Made by a program: the position numbers and the translations under genes. Below, in pieces: positions 29,484-38,188 of a stretch of 64,000 nt of DNA (positions are counted from its first letter, which is position 1; each line of letters starts with the position of its first letter). Under the pieces are notes generated by a model. It was given only the letters and a program-made list of their open reading frames with translations. It was not told the DNA's origin and searched no databases. Source of the DNA: JAXLYX01 sp046351215 (GTDB lineage: Bacteria; Myxococcota_A; Polyangia; Polyangiales; Houyiibacteriaceae); NCBI GenBank assembly GCA_046351215.1, contig JAXLYX010000007.1:558001-622000 (forward strand). The letters are read 5' to 3'.

Positions 29484-31468
29484 AGCGTAGGGACCGGCTC
29501 CCGACGATCGCGGCCGTCCTCGTCGGGGTGACGGTCTTCCATCTCGTCGGGCTCGCCGGTCTCGCCGGCGCCCTGGCGGTCCTCGTGAGGACGCTCGGAG
29601 CGTCGGCCGGGGCCACGCGCGCCGTACAGATCGGGCTCCCTTCGCTCGACCTCGTGCTCGGCGTGTTCTCGGCCTTCGTCACCCGGAGCACGCTCGCGAC
29701 GGTGCGCGGGACGAAGGGACGCGCCCGCGTGGCGACGCTCGGCATCGCCAGCGCCCTCCACTACGTCGCGATGGCGGCCTTCTGGGCGATCGCGATGGAG
29801 GCGCTCGCGCGGGTCATCGACGCGGGCCTCGCCGAGGTCCTCGCACCCGTCGACGTCTTCCTCGGGGTCGACCCGCGGATCTCGCTCGCGCTCCAGGTCC
29901 TCGGGGGACTCGGTCTCGCCCTCGCCGTCGTGATGCTCGTCGCGGCGCTGACGACGTGGTTCCTCCTCCCGGAATCGGTCCGCGCGAAGGCCTTCGTCGG
30001 CCTCGACGTCGTGCTCCTGCTCGCCTTCCTCGTCACGACCGCCCTCTTCCCGATCCGGCCCCCGGCGTCCGCGCCCGACGACCTCGTCGGCCCGATCGTC
30101 CGGCTCGCGACGACGTCGGTCTTCGCCCTCCGGGCGACGCTCCGCCTCTTCCCGAGGGTGCTGAACGCCCTCGAGCTCGTGAACGTGCGCTGGCTCGTCG
30201 CCTCCCGGCACCTGCGCTCGCGCAAGAGCAGCTTCCTCGCCGCGATCGGCGCCCTCTCCGTGCTCGCGGTCGCGCTCTCCTCCTGCATGCTGACGACGGT
30301 GCTCAGCGTGATGGGAGGCTTCCGCAACGACCTGAAGCAGAAGATCCTCGGCAACAGCGCTCACGTCGTCGTCGATCGGGACCACGGCTCGTTCGAGGGC
30401 TGGTCGAGGACGCTCGAATCCGTCCGCCACGCGCCGGGCGTCGTGGCCGCGACGCCCTACGTCGAAGGCGAGGTCATGGTCACCTCGTCGTCGAACCTCA
30501 ACGGCGCGCTCCTCCGCGGCATCGATCCCTCGACGGTCAGCGCGGTCACCGACCTCCGGCGCAATCTCGTCGACGGGAGCCTCGACTACCTCGAGCATCC
30601 GGAGCGCATGCTCGATGCGCAGGCCCAGGGCCCGCGCGCGATCCGCTCGCGCCCCGCGGCCGGGGAGCGCACCGTCCTGCCGGGGATCGTCGTCGGCAAG
30701 GAGCTCGCCCGTTCGCTTCGCCTCTACGTCGGCGACGAGATCGACGTGATCTCGCCCTTCGGCGACCTCGGCCCGACGGGCCCCGTGCCGAAGACCCGGA
30801 GCTTCCGCATCGCCGGCATCTTCTACAGCGGCATGTACGAGTACGACATGAAGTACGCGTACGTGCAGCTGCCGGTGGCCCAGCGCTTCCTCGGCCTCGG
30901 CGACGCCATCTCCGGCATCGAGGTCCGGGTGCGCGACGTCGATCGCGCGCCCGAGATCGCGAGCGCGCTCGCCCGCCTCGTCGGTCGCCGCGAGCTCCGC
31001 GTCGAGGACTGGCAGGCCCGGAACCGGAACCTCTTCGGCGCCCTCGCCCTCGAGAAGCTCGCCATGTTCGTCACGCTCGGCATCGCGGTCGTGATCGCGG
31101 GCTTTTGCGTGTTCGGGACCCTCACCCTGATGGTGCAGGAGAAGAGCAAGGAGGTCGGGATCCTCAAGGCGATGGGGGCGACCGACCGGTCGATCGTCTC
31201 CGTCTTCCTCCTCGAGGGCTTCCTCATCGGCCTCTTCGGTGCCGTGCTCGGCCTCTCGCTCGGCTTCGTCGTCGCCTTCGGAGCCGAGCACTTCGGCATC
31301 CGGCTGAACCCCGAGGTCTATTACATCGACCGACTCCCGGTTCACCTCGATGCGACCGAGTTCGCGCTCGTGGGAATCTCGGCGGTGGTCGTGTGTCTGC
31401 TCTCCACCGTCTTCCCGGCCGTGCTCGCGAGTCGAACGCGCCCCGTGGACGCCCTCCGCTACGACTGA
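29480..31468 (+). CDS. LolC/LolE-type lipoprotein transporter permease with extra N-terminal membrane domain
   Basis: The protein has 662 residues against about 410 for a normal LolC/LolE. The last 430 residues are the standard core: RKSSFLAAIGALSVLAVALSS for the first helix, FRNDLKQKILGNSAHVVV leading into the periplasmic domain, and three C-terminal helices including KSKEVGILKAMGATDRSIV. The first 233 residues add about five hydrophobic helices of unknown function. With LolD it would extract outer-membrane lipoproteins from the inner membrane. It starts at a GTG overlapping the lysS stop. lolD follows after 8 bases. Confidence 0.88.
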   Translation: MKRRDRLPTIAAVLVGVTVFHLVGLAGLAGALAVLVRTLGASAGATRAVQIGLPSLDLVLGVFSAFVTRSTLATVRGTKGRARVATLGIASALHYVAMAAFWAIAMEALARVIDAGLAEVLAPVDVFLGVDPRISLALQVLGGLGLALAVVMLVAALTTWFLLPESVRAKAFVGLDVVLLLAFLVTTALFPIRPPASAPDDLVGPIVRLATTSVFALRATLRLFPRVLNALELVNVRWLVASRHLRSRKSSFLAAIGALSVLAVALSSCMLTTVLSVMGGFRNDLKQKILGNSAHVVVDRDHGSFEGWSRTLESVRHAPGVVAATPYVEGEVMVTSSSNLNGALLRGIDPSTVSAVTDLRRNLVDGSLDYLEHPERMLDAQAQGPRAIRSRPAAGERTVLPGIVVGKELARSLRLYVGDEIDVISPFGDLGPTGPVPKTRSFRIAGIFYSGMYEYDMKYAYVQLPVAQRFLGLGDAISGIEVRVRDVDRAPEIASALARLVGRRELRVEDWQARNRNLFGALALEKLAMFVTLGIAVVIAGFCVFGTLTLMVQEKSKEVGILKAMGATDRSIVSVFLLEGFLIGLFGAVLGLSLGFVVAFGAEHFGIRLNPEVYYIDRLPVHLDATEFALVGISAVVVCLLSTVFPAVLASRTRPVDALRYD

Positions 31469-31476
31469 GGTGTGAC

Positions 31477-32259
31477 TTGGCCAAGGAACTCGTCCTCGTC
31501 GAATCGCTGACGAAGAGCTTCCTCCACGAGGGGCAGCGGGTGGACGTGCTGCGTGGCGTCGACCTCGTCCTCGCCGAGGGGGAGATGGTCTCGGTGGTCG
31601 GCGCCTCCGGCGCGGGCAAGAGCACCCTGCTCCACCTCCTCGGCACCCTCGACCTCCCCACGACCGGCCGCATCCGCTACGAAGGCCGCGACGTCACGGC
31701 CCTCTCGAGCCCGAAGCTCGCCGAGTTCCGCAACCGGACGATCGGCTTCGTCTTCCAGTTCCACCACCTCCTGCCCGAGTTCACCGCGCTCGAGAACGTC
31801 ATGATGCCGGGCCTGCTCCGGGGGGCCGAGCGCAAGGGTCTCGAAGCCCGCGCCCGCGAGCTCCTGCTCGAGGTCGGCCTCGGTCACCGCCTGACGCACC
31901 GGCCCGGCGAGCTCTCGGGAGGCGAGCAGCAACGCGTGGCCCTGGCCCGCGCCCTCGTCATGGAGCCGAAGCTGGTCCTCGCGGACGAGCCGACCGGCAA
32001 CCTCGACAGCCGGACGAGCGAGGCCATCCACGAGCTCTTCTTCTCGCTGAACGAGCGCCGGGGGACGACGTTCCTCATCGTGACCCACAGCAACGAGCTC
32101 GCCCGACGGATGCCCCGGGTGGTCACGATGCGCGACGGCCGCATCGAGTCCGACGAGAGCCGTGGGCAGTCTCCGGCGATCGCCGGCGCTCCGGGGGAAT
32201 CCCCCCGATCGACCCCGGCCGACCCCTCCGAGGCGATGCCTGGAGCGGACCGGGCTTGA
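31477..32259 (+). CDS. lolD: lipoprotein-releasing ABC transporter ATPase LolD
   Basis: The 260-residue protein starts at a TTG preceded by TGAGGTG. Walker A is GASGAGKST, the Q-loop is in FVFQFHHLLPEFTALENV, the signature is LSGGEQQRVALARALV and Walker B is LVLADEPTG. FQFHHLLPEF is characteristic of LolD. It powers the adjacent permease. The last 35 residues form a Ser/Pro-rich tail beyond the usual 225-230. Its TGA stop is part of the -35 box of the bamA promoter. Confidence 0.93.
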   Translation: MAKELVLVESLTKSFLHEGQRVDVLRGVDLVLAEGEMVSVVGASGAGKSTLLHLLGTLDLPTTGRIRYEGRDVTALSSPKLAEFRNRTIGFVFQFHHLLPEFTALENVMMPGLLRGAERKGLEARARELLLEVGLGHRLTHRPGELSGGEQQRVALARALVMEPKLVLADEPTGNLDSRTSEAIHELFFSLNERRGTTFLIVTHSNELARRMPRVVTMRDGRIESDESRGQSPAIAGAPGESPRSTPADPSEAMPGADRA

Positions 32260-32284
32260 CCCGTACTCCCCCCCTTTGTATAGC
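32256..32284 (+). promoter_or_regulatory. promoter of bamA
   Basis: TTGACC (32256-32261) contains the lolD stop. A 17-base spacer is followed by TATAGC (32279-32284). It lies 25 bases before the ATG at 32310, so bamA-ompH can be made independently of the lol genes. Confidence 0.75.
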
Positions 32285-32309
32285 GCCCCGGTTCCTCGGT
32301 CCTCGCCGC

Positions 32310-34859
32310 ATGCGTTCCCTCGCCCCACTGCTCGTCCTGCTCGCGGGGCTCACCCTCGCGGCCGGAGTGCGTGCGCAGGGGGAGGAAGAGCCGCCGCCCG
32401 AGCCGGAGGCGCCCGCCGAGCCGGAGTCCGAGGAGGCCGAGGAAGAGGCCGGGAACATCCATCCCGAGATGGATCCGGCCGCCGGCCTCACCGTGCCCCG
32501 GACGAGCTGTCACGGCCGCGTGATCCACGGCATCACCGTCGAGGGCGCCCGCCGCGTCGACGCGGCCGACGTGATCGCCGCCACCCACCTCCGCGAGGGC
32601 GCCGTCTGCAACGACGACGACATCGCCCGGGACGCCCGCGCCCTCTGGGCCCTCGATTTCTTCGACAACATCGTCATCGAGGCCAATCGCGAGGGGGATC
32701 AGGTCGACCTGGTCATCACCGTGAGCGAGCGGCCCGCGATCGCCCGGATCGAGTTCGAGGGCAACGACGAGGTCAGCGACGAGGACCTCGACGAAGAGGT
32801 CACGCTCACGACCGGCACCATCCTGTCGATCCCCGACCTCCGGGAGCAGCTCGGCAAGATCCGCGACAAGTACGCGGAAGAGGGCTTCTTCCTCGCGCAG
32901 GTCGACTACGAGCTCCGGCCCGTCGACGGTGAGCACAACGAGGTCGCGGTCGTGTTCCGCGTCCGCGAGGGCGCCGAGGTCACGGTCCGCACCATCCGCT
33001 TCGTCGGCAACGAGCACATCCCGAGCGACGAGCTCATGGGGATCATGCGGACGAACGAGCAGAACATCCTCTCGTTCATCTCCTCGCGCCACCGGTTCAA
33101 CCGCGAGCACTTCGAGGAAGACCTCACCCGCATCCAGGCCTACTACTACGACAAGGGCTACCTCACGATCGCCCTCGGCGACTCCCGCGTGGAGCTCTCG
33201 CCGGATCGCCGCCACATCGACATCGTGATCCCGATCGTCGAGGGCCCCCGCTTCCGCGTCGGCCGCATCGACGTCACCGAGGTCGACCACGAGGGCAACG
33301 AGGTCGACCCGCTCGTCGGCCGCGAGCGCCTGCGCTCGGGCATCGGCGTCGAGCAGGGCGAATGGTTCAGCCGCAGCGCCATCGCCGAAGGCCTCCAGGA
33401 GATCACCCGCGAGTACCGGGACGCCGGCTTCGCGAACGCCCAGCTCAACCCGGAGACGAACGTCGACTCCGAGCGGCGCGTCGTCGACCTGAACGTCTCC
33501 ATCGAGCGCGGCCCGATCATCTACGTCGAGCGGATCAACATCCGCGGCAACACGAAGACGCGCGATCAGGTGATCCGCCGCGAGATGATGCTCTTCGAGG
33601 GCATGCGGTACCACCAGAGCCTCCTCGAGCGCTCGAAGACGAACCTCACCGCCCTCGGCTACTTCGAGCGTGTCGACGTCTCCGAGGAGGCCGGCTCGGC
33701 CCCGGGCCTCGTCGTGCTCAACGTGGAGGTCGCCGAGCGACCGACGGGCACGTTCCAGGTCGGCGCCGGCTTCTCCTCGCTCGAGCAGTTCATCCTCACG
33801 GCCCAGATCGACCAGCAGAACCTCTTCGGTCGCGGGCAGTCGCTCTCGCTGCAGGTCCAGCTCTCCGCGATCCGCCAGCTCGCGCAGGTCTCCTTCGTCG
33901 AGCCCTGGTTCCTCGGCTCGATGTGGAGCCTCGGCGCCGACGCGTTCAAGACCGTGCGTCAGTACGCGGCCTTCTCGCGCGACTCGACGGGCTTCGGCGT
34001 GAACTTCGGCCACCCGATCTACGACCGCCGCCTCCGGTTCAACGTCGGCTACCGCCTCGAGTACGTGAAGATCGGCTCGAGCAACCGCGGCTTCTACGGC
34101 CCGAACCAGGCCCAGGCCTACCGCGCCTTCCAGCAGTCGCCCCTCGCGAACCGCTTCCTCTCCGGTCTCACGAGCACGCTGCGCATGTCGTTCACCTGGG
34201 ACTCGCGCAACAACCGCATGCAGCCCACGCAGGGCGTCTATGCGGCCTACACGGCCGAGCTCGCGGACAACTGGCTCGGCTCGCAGAACGTCTACTTCCG
34301 CCAGAACGCCTTCTTCCGCTTCTACCGGCGCATCTGGGGCCCCTTCGTGTTCCGCGCGAACGCGGAGGCCGGCCTCGTCACCTCGCGCCTCGGCAAGGGC
34401 GTCCCGATCTACGAGCGGTACTACCTCGGCGGCATCTACAACGTCCGCGGCTACTACTACAACTCGCTCGGTCCCCGCGCCCTCATCCCGCCCGGCACGG
34501 ATCCGGATCCGACCGCGATCGCGCCGAACGGCGTCGCGCTCGGCGGCAACCTGCAGGCCTTCTACCAGCTCGAGGTCGAGTTCGCGATCCTCCAGTCGGC
34601 GGGCATCCGCGGCGTGGTCTTCACCGACGGCGGAAACGTGTGGAACCTCGAGCAGGCGATCGCCCAGGCCCCGTCCACCGGCGACCCGGCGCAGTCCCCG
34701 GCCGTGCGCTTCTTCGGCCCCATCCGCACCTCGGTCGGCTTCGGCCTCCGCTGGTTCTCGCCCATGGGCCCGCTCCGATTTGAATGGGGCTGGCCGCTCG
34801 CTCGTCGACCTGGGGAGCAGCCCGTCCAGTTCCAGTTCACCATCGGCAACTCCTTCTGA
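32310..34859 (+). CDS. bamA: outer membrane protein assembly factor BamA
   Basis: The 849-residue protein (within the family's usual 750-900) has a signal peptide (MRSLAPLLVLLAGLTLAAG), then a Glu/Pro-rich acidic linker. Five POTRA domains follow (for example GITVEGARRVDAADVI, FEGNDEVSDEDL, IRFVGNEHIPSDEL, INIRGNTKTRDQVIRREM). The C-terminal 16-strand barrel ends VQFQFTIGNSF with a terminal Phe. BamA inserts barrel proteins into the outer membrane. The ATG at 32310 was preferred over a TTG at 32256 because the latter overlaps the promoter -35 box and adds 18 residues before the signal peptide. Confidence 0.95.
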   Translation: MRSLAPLLVLLAGLTLAAGVRAQGEEEPPPEPEAPAEPESEEAEEEAGNIHPEMDPAAGLTVPRTSCHGRVIHGITVEGARRVDAADVIAATHLREGAVCNDDDIARDARALWALDFFDNIVIEANREGDQVDLVITVSERPAIARIEFEGNDEVSDEDLDEEVTLTTGTILSIPDLREQLGKIRDKYAEEGFFLAQVDYELRPVDGEHNEVAVVFRVREGAEVTVRTIRFVGNEHIPSDELMGIMRTNEQNILSFISSRHRFNREHFEEDLTRIQAYYYDKGYLTIALGDSRVELSPDRRHIDIVIPIVEGPRFRVGRIDVTEVDHEGNEVDPLVGRERLRSGIGVEQGEWFSRSAIAEGLQEITREYRDAGFANAQLNPETNVDSERRVVDLNVSIERGPIIYVERINIRGNTKTRDQVIRREMMLFEGMRYHQSLLERSKTNLTALGYFERVDVSEEAGSAPGLVVLNVEVAERPTGTFQVGAGFSSLEQFILTAQIDQQNLFGRGQSLSLQVQLSAIRQLAQVSFVEPWFLGSMWSLGADAFKTVRQYAAFSRDSTGFGVNFGHPIYDRRLRFNVGYRLEYVKIGSSNRGFYGPNQAQAYRAFQQSPLANRFLSGLTSTLRMSFTWDSRNNRMQPTQGVYAAYTAELADNWLGSQNVYFRQNAFFRFYRRIWGPFVFRANAEAGLVTSRLGKGVPIYERYYLGGIYNVRGYYYNSLGPRALIPPGTDPDPTAIAPNGVALGGNLQAFYQLEVEFAILQSAGIRGVVFTDGGNVWNLEQAIAQAPSTGDPAQSPAVRFFGPIRTSVGFGLRWFSPMGPLRFEWGWPLARRPGEQPVQFQFTIGNSF

Positions 34860-34892
34860 GCCCGCTCCGGCCCTCCGGACGCGAGACCGCGC

Positions 34893-34921
34893 TTGACCTA
34901 CCGGCCCGGGCCGGGTAGCAC
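34893..34921 (+). promoter_or_regulatory. promoter of ompH/skp
   Basis: TTGACC (34893-34898), 17 bases and TAGCAC (34916-34921). The spacer holds GGCCCGGGCC, a perfect palindrome that might be a regulator site. The ATG is 21 bases further on. Confidence 0.6.
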
Positions 34922-34941
34922 CCCGGACACACAGGAACGCC

Positions 34942-35622
34942 ATGAGCCTCACGCGTCACGCAGCCACCCTCCTCGCCGCCCTGCTTCTGTCGACCATGAC
35001 GCCGAAGCTCTACGCGCAGGTGCGCATCGCGGTCGTCGACCTGCAGCGCGCCCTCGCCGAGACGGAGGACGGCCGCGCAGCCAAGCGCCGCCTCGAGAGC
35101 CTCTTCCGCCGCCGGCAGGAGTCGCTCGACAAGGCCCAGGACGAGCTCAAGAAGATGAAGGCGGACCTGGATGCCCAGCGCGGCGTGCTCAAGGGCGAGG
35201 CCCTCGAGAAGCGTCTCGAGGAGTACCAGAAGCGCCTCATCGACCTGCAGGGTCAGTACGTCCAGTACCAGCAGGAGCTCGCCGAGCGCGAGGCCGAGCT
35301 GACGAAGCAGATCCTCGACCGGATGCAGGACATCCTCCGTCGGATGGGCCAGGCGGAGGGCTACACGCTCATCGTCGAGCGCAACGAAGGCGGGGTCGTC
35401 TGGGTGCCGTCGAACCTCGACGTCACGGACAGCCTGATCCAGCGCTACAACCAGGAGTCGCCCGGCGTGAACCTCGAAGGCGAGGCCGGCTCGACCTCCA
35501 TGGGAGGCGGCACCCCGGCGGCCGGTTCGTCGACCTCGATGACCTCGTCGATGGCGTCGAGCTCCATGACCACGAGCTCCATGGCCACGAGCACCATGGC
35601 CACGAGCACGATGGGCAACTGA
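34942..35622 (+). CDS. OmpH/Skp family periplasmic chaperone with repeat tail
   Basis: The 226-residue protein has a signal peptide (residues 1-25), then the OmpH start VRIAVVDLQRALAETEDGRAA. Long coiled-coil arms follow (RRRQESLDKAQDELKKMKADL to REAELTKQILDRMQDILRRM), and the fold closes with the TLIVERNEGGVVWVPSNLDVT strand pair. Skp/OmpH holds unfolded outer-membrane proteins for BamA, the gene just upstream. A 40-residue Ser/Thr/Met-rich tail with a pentapeptide repeat is not part of the family. Confidence 0.92.
   Translation: MSLTRHAATLLAALLLSTMTPKLYAQVRIAVVDLQRALAETEDGRAAKRRLESLFRRRQESLDKAQDELKKMKADLDAQRGVLKGEALEKRLEEYQKRLIDLQGQYVQYQQELAEREAELTKQILDRMQDILRRMGQAEGYTLIVERNEGGVVWVPSNLDVTDSLIQRYNQESPGVNLEGEAGSTSMGGGTPAAGSSTSMTSSMASSSMTTSSMATSTMATSTMGN
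35551..35610 (+). repeat. 15-base tandem repeat in the ompH tail
   Basis: Four 15-base units encode M(A/T)(S/T)SS or MATST. The last two (35581-35595 and 35596-35610) differ at one base. A partial unit precedes them at 35539-35550. Confidence 0.85.
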
Positions 35623-35648
35623 GCCCGCGCGCGAGAGGTCGAGACCGG

Positions 35649-35668
35649 AGCCCCGCCTCGGCGGGGCT
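35649..35668 (+). terminator. terminator after ompH
   Basis: An 8-base-pair stem AGCCCCGC / GCGGGGCT with a 4-base loop is followed by TCGTCGTTCC, 27 bases after the ompH stop. Confidence 0.75.
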
Positions 35669-35719
35669 TCGTCGTTCCGTCCCCACGGTCGCCCGACGCT
35701 GCGTCGGAGCAGCCCTCCC

Positions 35720-35926
35720 TCAGTCGCGGAGCAGGACGCGCCGCAGCTCGCGGATGCGCTTCCTCTCGGCGTCGTCGAGGTCGGCCGACGGGCGCGCGAG
35801 CAAGGCGAGGAGCTCCGCGTCGAGCGCGACGAAGGTCTCGCGGTCGAGCCGGGGCTCCTTCCGCGATTGGAAGTAGGGAACCGACTCGAGGTAGTCGGTC
35901 CAGCGGCGGTGCACGGCGCGATCCAC
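35720..35926 (-). CDS. small hypothetical protein
   Basis: The 68-residue protein probably begins at the GTG at 35926; a longer frame to 36133 has non-coding-like composition. It has VHRRWTDYLESVPYFQSRKEP, then a helical DAELLALLARPSADLDDAERK and an Arg-rich end. No signal peptide or Cys is present and no family is recognised. It is convergent with ompH and divergent from mlaC. TATCCC at 35939-35934 lies 7 bases before the GTG, so it may be leaderless. Confidence 0.55.
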   Translation of the reverse strand: MDRAVHRRWTDYLESVPYFQSRKEPRLDRETFVALDAELLALLARPSADLDDAERKRIRELRRVLLRD

Positions 35927-35993
35927 GGAGGACGGGATAGCACGGGGGCCGCGGCCGTGGCCGCCCTCTCGTGGGCGGAGTAGAAGGGGAGAG

Positions 35994-36638
35994 GTGTCCT
36001 CCTCCACTCGCGTGCGCGCGAGGCGCGTCCTCCCGGCCGGCTGCGCGGCCCTGGTCCTCGTGCTCGGGATGGCCTCCTCGGGCAGCCTCCGCGCAGAGAC
36101 CCCGGTCGAGGCGGCACGGGCCTCGGTCGACACCGCCCAGCGCCGCGCCCGCGCGCTCCTCGCGCGTCCACCGGGCGAGGCCCGCGATCGGGAGCTCGAC
36201 GCCCTCTTCGAGTCCTTCCTCGACTTCGAGGCCCTCGCGGACGGGGTGCTCGGCTTCGCGCTCGAGGAGCGGACACCGGCCGAGCGAAGCGAGTTCCGGG
36301 AGCTGCTCCACGCGCTCCTCCGGAGGAGCTACCGGCAGAACCTCGTTCGGACCCTTCGCTACGACGTGCGGGTGGTCGCGGCCGAGGCCGAGGGGGACAC
36401 GGTGGTCGTGCACACGGTGGCCCGTGCGCGGCACGGCCGGAGCGCCCGCCCCATCGCCATCGACTACGCGCTGCACGAGGTCGGGGGTGCGTACCGCGTC
36501 TTCGACGTGACGACCGACGGCCTCAGCCTGGTGCAGAGCTACCGCACCCAGGTGAACCGCATCCTCGCGCGCGAGGGCTTCGCGGCGCTGCTCGCCCGCA
36601 TGCAGGCGAAGCTCGACGAGGGCGAGCGCGCGCCCTGA
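35994..36638 (+). CDS. MlaC/Ttg2D-like phospholipid-binding protein
   Basis: The 214-residue protein (MlaC is about 210) starts at a GTG. A signal peptide (VLPAGCAALVLVLGMASSG) leads to a mature domain. FLDFEALADGVLGFALEERT corresponds to the FDF...MARxxLGxxW stretch of MlaC. LLHALLRRSYRQNLVRTL and YALHEVGGAYRVFDVTTDGLSLVQSYRTQV are also characteristic. MlaC carries phospholipids between the membranes. The other mla genes (mlaABDEF) are not nearby, so this is an orphan copy. TAGAAG lies 7 bases before the GTG. Confidence 0.85.
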   Translation: MSSSTRVRARRVLPAGCAALVLVLGMASSGSLRAETPVEAARASVDTAQRRARALLARPPGEARDRELDALFESFLDFEALADGVLGFALEERTPAERSEFRELLHALLRRSYRQNLVRTLRYDVRVVAAEAEGDTVVVHTVARARHGRSARPIAIDYALHEVGGAYRVFDVTTDGLSLVQSYRTQVNRILAREGFAALLARMQAKLDEGERAP

Positions 36639-36661
36639 TCCACGGCGCCCAGAACGCCGAA

Positions 36662-36686
36662 GGCGCGCCGGCCTCGCCGACGCGCC
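36662..36686. terminator. terminator between convergent mlaC and the crp/fnr gene
   Basis: A hairpin with a 6-base and a 4-base stem part (GGCGCG/CGCGCC and CGGC/GCCG) has one mismatch and a 3-base loop. No clear T-run follows on either strand. Confidence 0.5.
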
Positions 36687-36712
36687 CCCGAAGGCCCCCC
36701 CTGCCCTCTGCC

Positions 36713-37423
36713 TCAGACCTTCTTGCGAAGCGCTTCGACGTCCTGGATCAGCGCGCGGCGATGATCCGGGAGGACGATGCCCGACTTCTTGAAGGCGCCC
36801 ATCACGAGCGTGACGGTCTCGCGCGTCGAGCCCACGTAGTCCGCGATCTCCTGGTGGGTGAACTTGAACTCGACCAGGATGCCGCGCGGGTCGGGGATCC
36901 CGTGGCGGGCGGCGACGTCGAGGATGAACTCCGCGACGCGCGACTCCACGTCGCGGGAGAGCATCGCGTGGATGCGGTGCTCCGCCTGGCGGCGCCGCGC
37001 CGCGACGACGCCGAGCATCGCGTTGGCGAAAGCCACGTTGGAGGCCAGCAGCTTCTTCACGAGCGCGGCCGGGACCCGGACCGTCTCGATCGCCTCGAGG
37101 GCGATCGCCTGCCCGTCGGGGTTCGACTCGAAGAGGCACTGCTCGCCGAAGACCTCGCCGTGACCGACGTAGTCCAGGGTCAGCTCGCGATCGCCGCAGA
37201 TGCGGAGGAGGCGAGCCCGGCCGCGGCCGACGACGTACACGAAGCCGTCGTTCAGCGAGCCGATCTGCTCCTTCCGCTCGACGGTGACGCGCTCCGACTT
37301 GGTGGCGATGCTCACCAAGTCCTCGTCCCCGAGTACCCGGAACACCGGACATGCCTGAAGAACGCGAATCAACGCACCGTGCGCAACGCTGTCCACACCC
37401 GTCGTCGTACCGAATCCGTCCAT
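36713..37423 (-). CDS. Crp/Fnr family transcription regulator
   Basis: The 236-residue protein has a cyclic nucleotide-binding domain (about residues 25-140). GHGEVFGEQCLFESNPDGQAIALEAIETVRV is the phosphate-binding-cassette region. The dimerisation helix is followed by a winged helix with FTHQEIADYVGSTRETVTLVM as the recognition element. The N-terminal Cys pattern of Fnr ([4Fe-4S]) is absent, so oxygen sensing by a cluster is unlikely. The effector is unknown. It is divergent from the DUF507 gene, each with its own promoter. Confidence 0.9.
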   Translation of the reverse strand: MDGFGTTTGVDSVAHGALIRVLQACPVFRVLGDEDLVSIATKSERVTVERKEQIGSLNDGFVYVVGRGRARLLRICGDRELTLDYVGHGEVFGEQCLFESNPDGQAIALEAIETVRVPAALVKKLLASNVAFANAMLGVVAARRRQAEHRIHAMLSRDVESRVAEFILDVAARHGIPDPRGILVEFKFTHQEIADYVGSTRETVTLVMGAFKKSGIVLPDHRRALIQDVEALRKKV

Positions 37424-37487
37424 GTTCGCCCCCGTCCTCCAACACCAAGCGCCCGATTACAGCAGCACTGGCAAAATACAGTATGGC

Positions 37488-37516
37488 AAGATAACTGAAG
37501 GACGGGCAGTTCACAA
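37488..37516 (-). promoter_or_regulatory. promoter of the crp/fnr gene
   Basis: TTGTGA (37516-37511), 17 bases and TATCTT (37493-37488). The 65-base leader is AT-rich for this genome (TGTATTTTGCC around 37475). Confidence 0.6.
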
Positions 37517-37537
37517 GTAGCGGTCGAGCGCCTCGAT

Positions 37538-37566
37538 TTGACCCCCATCCCAGGGGCGGGTTAGGG
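37538..37566 (+). promoter_or_regulatory. promoter of the DUF507 gene
   Basis: TTGACC (37538-37543), 17 bases and TTAGGG (37561-37566). The ATG is 44 bases further on. Confidence 0.6.
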
Positions 37567-37610
37567 TCCCGGCCACGGCAGCGCGCAGGGGCGCGCGAAA
37601 GGCAAGCCAC

Positions 37611-38123
37611 ATGCGTCTCTACAGCGGCAAGATCCCCGCGATCACACGCGAAATCGTGAGAGTCCTCACCGAGAACGAGGACATCGAGGTCGAGAACGCG
37701 GACGAGGTGGTCGAGGATCTGGCGTCCGTGCTCAAGGAGTACGTCCGACGCGAGCGCGAGATCGCGGACGAGGCGAAGAACCGCCTCGAGCGGCAGGGCG
37801 GCAGCTACGGCCTCCTCGCCAAGATCCGACGCGAGGTCGCCAAGGAGCAGAGCTTCCCGCCCCCGGACGAGTTCCTCCCCTACATCCTCGACCAGCTCCT
37901 CGAGATGCTCTTCCACAGCGCGAACGTGGCCGAGGTCTTCGCCGACGACGTCGAGCTGCGGAAGGTGATCACGCCGATCCTCAAGAAGCACCTCGAGGTG
38001 GACGCCGAGCTCGATCGCGAGGTCCGCGCACGCATCAAGAACCTCGACGAGGGCACGGCACAGTACGAAATCGAGTACCAGCGCGTCCTCGACCAGATCA
38101 AGCGCAAGAAGCAGCTCGGCTGA
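37611..38123 (+). CDS. DUF507 family protein
   Basis: The 170-residue protein is soluble, highly charged and mostly helical. MRLYSGKIPAITREIVRVLTENEDIEVEN at the start and the repeat of this pattern in the second half (LLEMLFHSANVAEVFADDVELRKVI) are the two-lobed layout of DUF507. The function is unknown. It is often next to yicC/gmk or coaE in Deltaproteobacteria, and here yicC and gmk follow. Confidence 0.88.
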   Translation: MRLYSGKIPAITREIVRVLTENEDIEVENADEVVEDLASVLKEYVRREREIADEAKNRLERQGGSYGLLAKIRREVAKEQSFPPPDEFLPYILDQLLEMLFHSANVAEVFADDVELRKVITPILKKHLEVDAELDREVRARIKNLDEGTAQYEIEYQRVLDQIKRKKQLG

Positions 38124-38188
38124 GGCGACGCGCCGTGCCGTCGCGCCCGGCCGGGGGTCGCGGGCCGGCGACGTGCTACAAGGCGAGC

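Noticed and set aside
32256..32309. TTG start 18 codons upstream for bamA
   Set aside because: It overlaps the promoter and pushes the signal peptide inward. The ATG at 32310 gives a normal signal peptide.
35927..36133. Longer N-terminus of the 68-residue hypothetical protein
   Set aside because: Residues before the GTG at 35926 are Arg/Pro-rich, antisense to mlaC, and lack a ribosome binding site.
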